Shown one piece after another: positions 17,762 through 24,571 of a stretch of 64,000 nucleotides of DNA (position 1 is the stretch's first letter; each line of letters begins with the position of its first letter). The stretch comes from Aurantiacibacter xanthus (GTDB lineage: Bacteria; Pseudomonadota; Alphaproteobacteria; Sphingomonadales; Sphingomonadaceae): the NCBI RefSeq assembly GCF_003584015.1, contig NZ_QXFM01000119.1, forward strand, positions 1-64,000, read 5' to 3'. A program made the translations under genes and the position numbers. The notes under the pieces were generated by a model, which was given only the letters and a program-made list of their open reading frames with translations, made no database searches and was not told the origin of the DNA.

Positions 17762-18771
17762 AGCTCGCCAGCCTGAACCACGGCCGCGACGGCCATCTGA
17801 TCGTCGTCGCCGATGACCTTGCCAGCTATCTCGATGCCTCCGCTGTTGCCCCGACATTGCAAGCAGCGCTCGACGACTGGGCCGCCTGCGCGCCTCTGCT
17901 CAAGGCGCTGGCCGAGCGGCTGGCGGCTGATCCGGCTGGAGGCGAAACGCTCGATCATTCGGCGCTCGCGGCTCCCCTGCCGCGCGCCTATCAGTGGGCG
18001 GACGGGTCGGCCTATGTGAACCATGTTGCGCTGGTCCGCCGCGCTCGCGGGGCGGAAGTGCCGGACAGCTTCTGGCACGATCCGCTGGTCTATCAGGGCG
18101 GCTCGGACCGCTTTCTGGCTCCCCATGCGGCGATCCCGCTCGCCGACGAGGCCTGGGGCTGCGATATGGAGGGCGAGGTGGTCGTCGTCACCGACGATGT
18201 GCCGCAAGGCGTAACTGCGGAGGAGGCGCGCGGGCTGATCCGGCTGGTCGGGCTGGTGAACGACGTTTCGCTGCGCAATCTCATTCCGGGCGAACTGGCC
18301 AAGGGCTTTGGTTTCTATCAATCGAAGCCCGCCAGCGCGCTATCGCCGGTGTTCGTTACGCCCGAGGCGCTGGGCGAGCGCTGGCGGGACGGGCGGCTCC
18401 ACGGGCCGCTCAAGGTCAATCTGAATGGCCAGCCTCTGGGGCGCGCCGATGCGGGCACCGATATGACTTTCGACTTCGGCACGCTGATTGCGCACCTCGC
18501 CAGGACGCGCTCGCTGGGGGCGGGCACCATCGTCGGCTCGGGCACGGTATCCAACCGCGATGCCGATGGCGGGCCGGGCAGGCCCGTGGCCGATGGCGGC
18601 CTCGGCTACAGCTGCATCGCTGAACTGCGGACGGTCGAGACGATCCGCGACGGCGCGCCGGTAACGCCGTTCCTGAAGGCGGGCGATCAGGTCCGCATCT
18701 GGATGGAGGACGATATGGGGCAGGCGATCTTCGGGGTGATCGATCAGACTGTTGCCGCCACGGCGGAATGA
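17758..18771 (+). CDS. fahA: fumarylacetoacetate hydrolase family protein
   Basis: This 337-residue enzyme should cleave fumarylacetoacetate to fumarate and acetoacetate, the last step of tyrosine breakdown. The C-terminal FAH fold shows the metal-binding acids in a WGCDMEGEVVVVTDDV segment, then LVGLVNDVSLRNLIP, KGFGFYQSKPA and GTIVGSGTVSNRD. The GTG start at 17758 overlaps the VOC gene stop by four bases and has AAGGA upstream. It closes the phhA-hpd-VOC-fahA operon. Homogentisate dioxygenase and maleylacetoacetate isomerase are not in the window. Confidence 0.9.
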   Translation: MKLASLNHGRDGHLIVVADDLASYLDASAVAPTLQAALDDWAACAPLLKALAERLAADPAGGETLDHSALAAPLPRAYQWADGSAYVNHVALVRRARGAEVPDSFWHDPLVYQGGSDRFLAPHAAIPLADEAWGCDMEGEVVVVTDDVPQGVTAEEARGLIRLVGLVNDVSLRNLIPGELAKGFGFYQSKPASALSPVFVTPEALGERWRDGRLHGPLKVNLNGQPLGRADAGTDMTFDFGTLIAHLARTRSLGAGTIVGSGTVSNRDADGGPGRPVADGGLGYSCIAELRTVETIRDGAPVTPFLKAGDQVRIWMEDDMGQAIFGVIDQTVAATAE

Positions 18772-18925
18772 GCGCTTGCCAAGGCACCGGATCAGCGTGT
18801 GGGCGGCACAGCAATTGGGGCTGCCGGGAGTTGTTGGCGCGCCGGTTTGGGGCGCAGCGAAGAGTCTGACGATGGCTGGCAGGTAGCACTGGACATCACC
18901 CGCGTGAGCGCCGTAACGGCTGCGG

Positions 18926-19132
18926 ATGAGCATCCTTGCAACGATCATGAACACCGCCACCGGTCGCCCGATTCAGAAGATGTCCTTCGGCCGGATGCCG
19001 AAGCCGTGGGCCAGCTTCACCCTTGAAACCGGCCAGCTCGTCACCGCCGAGCGGATCGACGTCGGCAAGCCCGCGCCGGGCAAGTTCATCGCCCCGGTCG
19101 AGGTCTGGGTCACGCTCAAGCCCGAAGAATAA
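18926..19132 (+). CDS. small hypothetical protein
   Basis: A 68-codon frame ends 53 bp before the Hsp70-like gene. Its second half (SFGRMPKPWASFTLETGQ, then GKFIAPVEVWVTLKPEE) has a protein-like composition, and the frame is free of stops for its length. No ribosome binding site is visible before the ATG at 18926 or the internal ATG at 18947. I do not recognise the family. It could be a small protein or a decayed remnant. If it is not a gene, 18772-19185 is otherwise empty of features I can name. Confidence 0.35.
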   Translation: MSILATIMNTATGRPIQKMSFGRMPKPWASFTLETGQLVTAERIDVGKPAPGKFIAPVEVWVTLKPEE

Positions 19133-19185
19133 GCCAAGGCTGCCCGCCGCCCGGGCTCCCTGTGCGCGAGATAGGACAGGCCACC

Positions 19186-20508
19186 ATGACCGACCCCAAA
19201 CCCGCCGCACGTGCCATCGGGATCGATTTCGGAACGACCAACTCGGTCATCGCCAGCACCCGCGCCGACGGGGACACGGCGCTGGTCGAATTTGCCGCAC
19301 CCGGCGGCGCGTCCGACGTGTTCCGTTCGGCGCTGTGCTTCTGGCAGGAGCATGCCGTGCGCGGCGGGCTCGGGCACGAAGCAGGCCCATGGGCCATCGC
19401 CGAGTTTCTCGACTTTCCCGAAGGCAGCCGCTTTCTGCAGTCGTTCAAGTCGCTCGCCGCCAATCCCCTGTTCGAGAGCGCCAGCCTGTTCGACAAACGG
19501 CTGCGGTTCGAGGAGCTGGGCCAGATCTTCCTCACCCATCTGCTCGCCCATGCAGGCGAAGCGCTGGCCGATCTGCCCGACAATATCGTGATCGGCCGCC
19601 CGGTGCGCTATGTCGGCGCGCGGCCCGATCCGGCTCTGGCGCGCGCCCGCTATGATGCGATGTTCGCCATGCTCGGACGCCCGGTTCACTACGTCTACGA
19701 GCCGATGGGCGCGGCCTATGGCTTTGCCTCGCGCCTGAACGATCCGGCGACGCTGATGGTGGCCGATTTCGGCGGCGGCACCAGCGACTTCTCGATCGTG
19801 CGGGTGGGCGCCCCCGGCGCGGCGAAGCGTTGCGTGCCGCTGGGCTCGGCGGGCATCGGCATTGCCGGAGACATGTTCGACTATCGGATCATGGACCATC
19901 TGGTGCTCCCGCTGCTGGGCAAGGGCGGCACCTATCGCTCGTTCGACAAGGTGCTGGAAATCCCCTCCGGGCACTATGCCGATTTTGGCGACTGGTCGCG
20001 GCTCGCCCTGATGCGCAACCGGCGCACCCTCGATGAGCTGGCGCGCCTGCAACGCAGCGCCACCGATCCGGCTGCGATCGAACGCATGATTGCGGTGATC
20101 GAGGGCGAACTGGGCCACGCGCTTTACGAAGCGGTCGGGCAGGTGAAGCGCGCCCTTTCGCGCGACACCGAGGCAGAGTTTGCCTTTTCCGCAACGGGGC
20201 TTGCTATCGCGGCGGAGGTCAGCCGTAAGAACTTCGAAGACTGGATCGCGCCCGATCTGCAACGCATTGATCAGACGGTCGACGCGGCGCTGAACCAGGC
20301 CGGACTTTCCGCGCAGGATATCGACCATGTGTTTTTGACCGGCGGATCGTCGCTGATACCGGCGGTGCGCAGGCTGTTCGAACAGCGCTTTGGTGACGAG
20401 CGGATCGCGCAGGGCAACGAGCTGACCTCGATTGCCCATGGGCTGGGCTTGATGGCCGCCGATCCCGATCTTGCCGATTGGGTGATTGAGGAAGAGGAGC
20501 AATCATGA
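19186..20508 (+). CDS. yegD: Hsp70-family protein, YegD-like
   Basis: This 440-residue protein keeps the actin/Hsp70 ATPase signatures: IGIDFGTTNSVIA at the N-terminus, MVADFGGGTSDFSIVRVG for phosphate 2 and VFLTGGSSLIPAVRRLFEQRFG for the adenosine motif. It lacks the normal substrate-binding and lid domains of DnaK, as YegD proteins do. The start at 19186 has AGGA about ten bases upstream. Its stop overlaps the start of a GreA/GreB-type gene by ATGA, which ties the two functionally. A chaperone-like role around transcription or stalled RNA polymerase is conjecture. Confidence 0.87.
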   Translation: MTDPKPAARAIGIDFGTTNSVIASTRADGDTALVEFAAPGGASDVFRSALCFWQEHAVRGGLGHEAGPWAIAEFLDFPEGSRFLQSFKSLAANPLFESASLFDKRLRFEELGQIFLTHLLAHAGEALADLPDNIVIGRPVRYVGARPDPALARARYDAMFAMLGRPVHYVYEPMGAAYGFASRLNDPATLMVADFGGGTSDFSIVRVGAPGAAKRCVPLGSAGIGIAGDMFDYRIMDHLVLPLLGKGGTYRSFDKVLEIPSGHYADFGDWSRLALMRNRRTLDELARLQRSATDPAAIERMIAVIEGELGHALYEAVGQVKRALSRDTEAEFAFSATGLAIAAEVSRKNFEDWIAPDLQRIDQTVDAALNQAGLSAQDIDHVFLTGGSSLIPAVRRLFEQRFGDERIAQGNELTSIAHGLGLMAADPDLADWVIEEEEQS

Positions 20509-20972
20509 GCGTAGCCTTCCGCCGCGAGGGCGATGACGAACATCTCGAACCCAAATTCGAGCTGCCCATTCCGGCCGGTCCCAATCTCGTCACCGCGCGA
20601 GGGCTGGCGCAGATCGACGACAAGGTCGCTGCACTGGAGGCGGCGCTGGCGGGCGCGGAGGACGAAACCGAGATCGCCGCCCTGAAACGCGACCTGCGCT
20701 ACTGGCACACCAGGCAGACAACCGCCGAACGCATGGCCGAGCCTGATGGCAGCCGGGTGGCCTTTGGCACCACGGTGAAATTCACGCTCAACGGTCAGCA
20801 GCGGGCGATCACCATCGTGGGCGGCGATGAGGCCGATCCGGCGGCGGGCCTGCTGGCCTTTTCGGCTCCGCTATCCCGCGCGATGATGGGCAGCGAGGTG
20901 GGGGATCTGATCGACTTCGCGGGCAATGCCGATGCGATAGAGATCCTCGCCATCACCGTGGCGGGGGCCTGA
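20505..20972 (+). CDS. GreA/GreB-family transcription elongation factor-like protein
   Basis: This 155-residue protein has the two-part Gre layout. An N-terminal helical region (LVTARGLAQIDDKVAALEAAL, then EIAALKRDLRYWHTRQTTAERM) probably forms the coiled coil. The C-terminal FKBP-like domain has VAFGTTVKFTLNGQQRAITIVGGDEADPAAGLLAFSAPLSRAMMGSEVGD, matching the conserved SPxxxAL-like region. It overlaps the Hsp70-like gene by four bases. The acidic residues usual at the tip of the Gre coiled coil are not obvious, so it may bind RNA polymerase without cleavage stimulation. It converges with the GH27 gene 12 bp away. Confidence 0.82.
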   Translation: MSVAFRREGDDEHLEPKFELPIPAGPNLVTARGLAQIDDKVAALEAALAGAEDETEIAALKRDLRYWHTRQTTAERMAEPDGSRVAFGTTVKFTLNGQQRAITIVGGDEADPAAGLLAFSAPLSRAMMGSEVGDLIDFAGNADAIEILAITVAGA

Positions 20973-20984
20973 CAGACGGGGCTT

Positions 20985-22334
20985 TCATGAGAGCCGCAAC
21001 AGCACCGAACCGTGCGGCCGGACCGCGCGCGACAGGCGGCCAGAGGCGTCTTCCTCGTTCTGCCCCGTCCACAGGTTGCGGACCGAAACGGCGCGGTTAA
21101 TGCCCAGCATGTCCAGATCGATCCCAACCTCGCGCGGGTCGTTACCGGTGTTGAACAGGGCCAGATAGTGATCGCCATTCGGAGCGCGGGCGGACCAGAT
21201 GCGGGTGCGGTCTTCCACGAAGTGCGGGCGGTTGCCGAACGAGGCCTGATTGACCGCAATCACCTCGGGGTTGGTAAGCAAGGCCTTGGTTGCCGCATCG
21301 AGGTGCCGCAGGTCTCCGCCCATGATCAGCGGCGAGCGCGCGATTGACCACAAGGTCATCACCGTTTGCTGTTCGTCCGGGGTGAACTTCGTATCCCGCT
21401 CGCCCAGCGCCAGTCGGCCCAGCGGCAGCATGTCGGCATCTGGCCAGCTGCCTTCGCCCATAAACGGGTTCCAGTTCTCAAGCCGGGTGAACTGCGCTTC
21501 CAGCATCGGCCATTCGTCCCAGAAGTCGTCGGAGATCCGCCACATCTGGGCGAAGGCGCGCGCGTGATCGCCGCGTATCACCGGCGTCTCTCCCGGTGAC
21601 ATGCTGAGGATCATCGGTCGCCCGCTGTTGACGATCGCGCGATGGATCGCCTCGATCTCCGGGGCATGGGCGTCGTAGGGGCGCGACAGATCATCGACTT
21701 TGACGAAATCGACGCCCCAGGCGGCAAACAGCGCAAAGACACTGTCGTAATAGGCCTGCGCGCCGGGCTTGCTCATATCGACGCCGTACATATCGGGGTT
21801 CCACGAGCACAGGCTGGTGGTGTCGGCAATCTGCGCGGCGGTGACCTCGGTGCCCAACACCGGCAGATCGCGCTTGACCGCAAGGCGGGGGATGCCGCGC
21901 ATCAGGTGAACGCCGAAGCGCAGGCCCAGCGCATGAACCCTGGCGGCGAGCGGCGCAAAACCATGGCCGCCTTCGGACGAAGGGAAACGATTGGGCGCGG
22001 GCAACAGCCGCCCGAAGCCGTCCAGCACCGGTTCGGGTTCGGTGTTGTACTGATAGCTCGACGCGGCGGGTTCGTACCACTGAATATCGACCGTCAGAAT
22101 GTCATAACCGGCGGGCAGCAGGTCGCGCTGCATGATCGCCGCCTGTTCGAGCGTCTGTTCCTCGGTGATGGTGGTGGCAAAACTGTTCCAGCTGTTCCAG
22201 CCCATCGGCGGCGTGGGGGCGAGCTGCGCCGATGCCGAAGCGCGCGCGCCGGGCACCGAGGCCGCCGATGCCAGTGTGGGTACGAGTGCGGTGGTCAGTC
22301 CTGCGCCGAGCAGGCCGCGACGGGACAGGGTCAT
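20985..22334 (-). CDS. GH27 alpha-galactosidase-like enzyme, Tat-exported
   Basis: This 449-residue glycoside hydrolase family 27 enzyme begins with a twin-arginine signal (SRRGLLGAGLTTALVP). The mature protein opens PTPPMGWNSWNSFATTI, typical of the family. DFVKVDD carries the likely nucleophile Asp214, and WRISDDFWDEW the acid/base. Most members release alpha-galactose, but some act on beta-L-arabinopyranose, which would fit the GH127 gene nearby. It overlaps the galactose dehydrogenase gene by ATGA, so product release and first oxidation are translated together from the divergent promoter at about 23.4 kb. Confidence 0.9.
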   Translation of the reverse strand: MTLSRRGLLGAGLTTALVPTLASAASVPGARASASAQLAPTPPMGWNSWNSFATTITEEQTLEQAAIMQRDLLPAGYDILTVDIQWYEPAASSYQYNTEPEPVLDGFGRLLPAPNRFPSSEGGHGFAPLAARVHALGLRFGVHLMRGIPRLAVKRDLPVLGTEVTAAQIADTTSLCSWNPDMYGVDMSKPGAQAYYDSVFALFAAWGVDFVKVDDLSRPYDAHAPEIEAIHRAIVNSGRPMILSMSPGETPVIRGDHARAFAQMWRISDDFWDEWPMLEAQFTRLENWNPFMGEGSWPDADMLPLGRLALGERDTKFTPDEQQTVMTLWSIARSPLIMGGDLRHLDAATKALLTNPEVIAVNQASFGNRPHFVEDRTRIWSARAPNGDHYLALFNTGNDPREVGIDLDMLGINRAVSVRNLWTGQNEEDASGRLSRAVRPHGSVLLRLS

Positions 22335-23281
22335 TCGTGAAACTCCTCCACCTGAACGATCCGTGCGCGCAGAAACGCATCCGCGACGAGCCGCATCGGA
22401 CTTACATCAACCTCCGACACGCCCGCCCGCACGAGAGCCGCAAACCTCCGGTAAAGGCCCGGATATTCGCCCACGAGGTCTTCACCGCGCGTGTCGTGCT
22501 CGCCGAGGGCGCCTTCGGACACCGAAAGCTCCGCCCCGCCTTTGGACAACACCAGCGTGCCCGAGGTCGTCTCGACCTCGATGTCCCAATGCTGTGGGCC
22601 TTCCTGCAGGAAATCGAAATCGAGTTCGATGGGGGCACCGCTGCGGTCACGGCAACTGACCTGCGCGGCAATGGGCGCGCACAGGTTGGCCGGGAACGAA
22701 AGCTGCGAACTGACTACGAACATCGGCGAGGGCAGGATACTGGTGGCAATCGAGAGGCCGTTGATGCCTGGGTCGAACACGCCGAACCCGCCCGGCGCCC
22801 AGATCCAGTCCTGCCCCGGATGCCAGATGCGCACATCCTCGCGCCAGGTGATTTTCGCGCGCGTCATTTCGCGGCCTTTGAGCCACGCGCCCGCCGCCTC
22901 CACCGCCGGCGCAAAGCGCGAGTGCCAGGCGGTGAACAGCGTTACCTTGCGTTCCTGGGCGGCCTCGCGCAGGGCAACGACCTCGGCGATGGTTGCGCCG
23001 GGAGGCTTCTCCAGCAGCACGTGCCAGCCCTGTTCGAGCGCAGTCTGAGCGATATCGTGGCGGACCTGCGGCGGGGTGCAGATGGCCACCGCATCGACCG
23101 CGATTCCGCTTGCTATCAATGCCTCGATGGAGGGGAAGAACGGTGTTGGGCCTTCACTCACGCCAGCGCGGTCGACCGTGGCGACCAGATCGAACTGATG
23201 GCTGCGCGCGATGGCGGGCAAGTGCTGATCGTGCGCGATCTTGCCGAGGCCGATAACGGCGATCCTGATCGGGGCTGTCAC
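22331..23281 (-). CDS. Gfo/Idh/MocA oxidoreductase, D-galactose 1-dehydrogenase-like
   Basis: This 316-residue NAD(P)-dependent enzyme has the Rossmann motif IRIAVIGLGKIAHDQHLPAI at its N-terminus, the EKPP catalytic-lysine motif and GGFGVFDPGINGLSIAT. That pattern resembles the galactose 1-dehydrogenase of pseudomonads. It should oxidise galactose to galactonolactone as the first step toward DgoK and DgoA. The GTG at 23281 is chosen because AAGGGG lies upstream and the conserved fold begins there. A TTG at 23377 would start inside a palindromic operator and add 32 residues not seen in relatives. Confidence 0.82.
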   Translation of the reverse strand: MTAPIRIAVIGLGKIAHDQHLPAIARSHQFDLVATVDRAGVSEGPTPFFPSIEALIASGIAVDAVAICTPPQVRHDIAQTALEQGWHVLLEKPPGATIAEVVALREAAQERKVTLFTAWHSRFAPAVEAAGAWLKGREMTRAKITWREDVRIWHPGQDWIWAPGGFGVFDPGINGLSIATSILPSPMFVVSSQLSFPANLCAPIAAQVSCRDRSGAPIELDFDFLQEGPQHWDIEVETTSGTLVLSKGGAELSVSEGALGEHDTRGEDLVGEYPGLYRRFAALVRAGVSEVDVSPMRLVADAFLRARIVQVEEFHE

Positions 23282-23366
23282 AGCGCGCAGCCCCTTGCTG
23301 GTGCCCTTTCGGCGCTCATGGGCCGCTTGTGCATAGGTTTCCTCCCCGAGGACAGATGTTGCCTTC

Positions 23367-23377
23367 TTGTCCGACAA
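23367..23377. promoter_or_regulatory. putative DgoR-type operator, galactose operon promoter
   Basis: TTGTCCGACAA has 5-bp complementary arms around one base. It lies in the divergent region between the galactose dehydrogenase/GH27 operon and the GntR regulator. Similar 11-mers occur at 24336 and 26944, each in front of another gene of the same pathway. Confidence 0.65.
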
Positions 23378-23462
23378 TATCGCGCGCTAACCGAAACACA
23401 ACCCCGACCTGGCAAACAGGTGTTGCCAAACCTGAGGCGAACTGCGCAAGAAAGTGAGGCAA

Positions 23463-24197
23463 ATGAAACCCGTTGAGAGGTCATCACCAGAGCGAGGCAT
23501 GGCGAAGCGCGAACCGTCCCACATCAAGCTCTCACGTGAACTGGGCGTGCCCATTGTCACCGGCCAGATACGTCCGGGCGACGTGTTGCCGGGGGAGATC
23601 GAGATCGCCGAGGACCATGGCGTTTCGCGCAGCGTGGTGCGGGAGGCGTTGCGTATGCTTTCGGCGCGCGGCCTGATCGAAAGCCGGCCCAAGATCGGCA
23701 CGCGGGTACGGGATCGCGAGGCGTGGAACATGCTCGATCCTATCGTCTTGGAATGGATGTTCGAGGTGACGCCACCGCCCAAGTTCGTCAAAAGCCTGTT
23801 TGAGTTGCGTCTGGTGGTTGAGCCGGCCGCTGCGGCGCTGGCGGCCAAGAAGAAGACTGCGCGCCATCTGGCCGCGATGGGGCATGCCCTGGAAGAGATG
23901 GCGCGCCACACGCTGAGCACGCCCGAAGGTCAGGTGGCCGATCAGGAGTTCCATGCCGCCATCCTGATGGCCACAGACAACGAACTGATGGTCAGCCTTT
24001 CCGCCACGATTGGCGCGGCGGTGCGCTGGACGACGTTCTTCAAGTCGCGCAAAAGCAAATCGCCGCGCGATTCGATCGAGGAGCACCGCGCGTTGTTCGA
24101 AGCAATCGCCGATGGCGATGCCGAACGGGCGCGGCAAGTGACCGAAGAGCTTATCGCCCTGGCGCAGCGCGATACCGAGGTAGCGCTTGGCGCCTGA
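23463..24197 (+). CDS. GntR/FadR-family regulator, DgoR-like
   Basis: This 244-residue regulator has an N-terminal GntR winged helix (GQIRPGDVLPGEIEIAEDHGVSRSVVREALRML) and a C-terminal FCD ligand domain (LFELRLVVEPAAAALAAK, then DQEFHAAILMATDNELMV, EEHRALFEAIADGD). REAWNMLDPIVLEWMFE closely recalls the linker of E. coli DgoR, which answers to galactonate. It sits among genes for galactose oxidation and 2-keto-3-deoxygalactonate use, so galactonate is a likely inducer. The ATG at 23463 has GTGAGG five bases upstream; a GTG at 23454 and an ATG at 23499 are alternatives. Confidence 0.86.
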   Translation: MKPVERSSPERGMAKREPSHIKLSRELGVPIVTGQIRPGDVLPGEIEIAEDHGVSRSVVREALRMLSARGLIESRPKIGTRVRDREAWNMLDPIVLEWMFEVTPPPKFVKSLFELRLVVEPAAAALAAKKKTARHLAAMGHALEEMARHTLSTPEGQVADQEFHAAILMATDNELMVSLSATIGAAVRWTTFFKSRKSKSPRDSIEEHRALFEAIADGDAERARQVTEELIALAQRDTEVALGA

Positions 24198-24303
24198 AGA
24201 GGTGCTGCTTTAGCCGCCGTGCGCGGGACCAGACCTGCGGCATTTTTGGCTTTCTGGCTCGCTGTTAGGGAGGACGTGCCTGCGCGTCAGCAATTTCCGT
24301 TCT

Positions 24304-24329
24304 CATGAACGTTGACTGGCCGGTTCATG
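24304..24329. repeat. inverted repeat CATGAAC / GTTCATG
   Basis: CATGAAC (24304-24310) and its complement GTTCATG (24323-24329) are 12 bp apart in the region between the GntR gene and the GH127 gene. It may be a regulator site. TGAACGTTGAC within it resembles half of the LacI-type palindrome of the beta-glucan locus. Confidence 0.4.
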
Positions 24330-24335
24330 GACATA

Positions 24336-24346
24336 TAGTCAGACAT
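24336..24346. promoter_or_regulatory. putative DgoR-type operator upstream of the GH127 gene
   Basis: TAGTCAGACAT shares 9 of 11 positions with the TTGTCCGACAA palindrome at 23367, counting the middle base as free, and keeps the GTC-N-GAC core. It lies 69 bp upstream of the small frame at 24416 that leads into the GH127 gene. Confidence 0.45.
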
Positions 24347-24415
24347 AATAAGGCGTAACAGCATCAAGCGAGGCCTGTTTCTCACGCGATGGGCCGGTCG
24401 GGGACTGAGGGAAAC

Positions 24416-24571
24416 ATGGCGGACACCATTGGCAATTACGGGGGCGCGGTTCGTGGGCCGGGGCTGCTCATCGTGGCGCTCGGCGAGCTTTACCGGAAGC
24501 TCGTCTGGCTATCGCATGGCCCTCGCACCCATCAGTCCGAGCCCGATGGCCTTGCATGGGAGGCGCTGTGA
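24416..24571 (+). CDS. small open frame translationally coupled to the GH127 gene
   Basis: A 51-codon frame begins with an ATG that has GAGGG five bases upstream. Its stop overlaps the GH127 start as TGATG. The predicted peptide (MADTIGNYGGAVRGPGLLI and so on) matches no family I know and has one hydrophobic stretch but no clear signal. It may be a leader peptide that tunes GH127 translation, or chance. Confidence 0.35.
   Translation: MADTIGNYGGAVRGPGLLIVALGELYRKLVWLSHGPRTHQSEPDGLAWEAL

Noticed and set aside
19162-19185. Longer start for the Hsp70-like protein at a GTG
   Set aside because: The ATG at 19186 lies directly before the conserved ATPase start and has an AGGA site. The extension adds residues not expected in the family.
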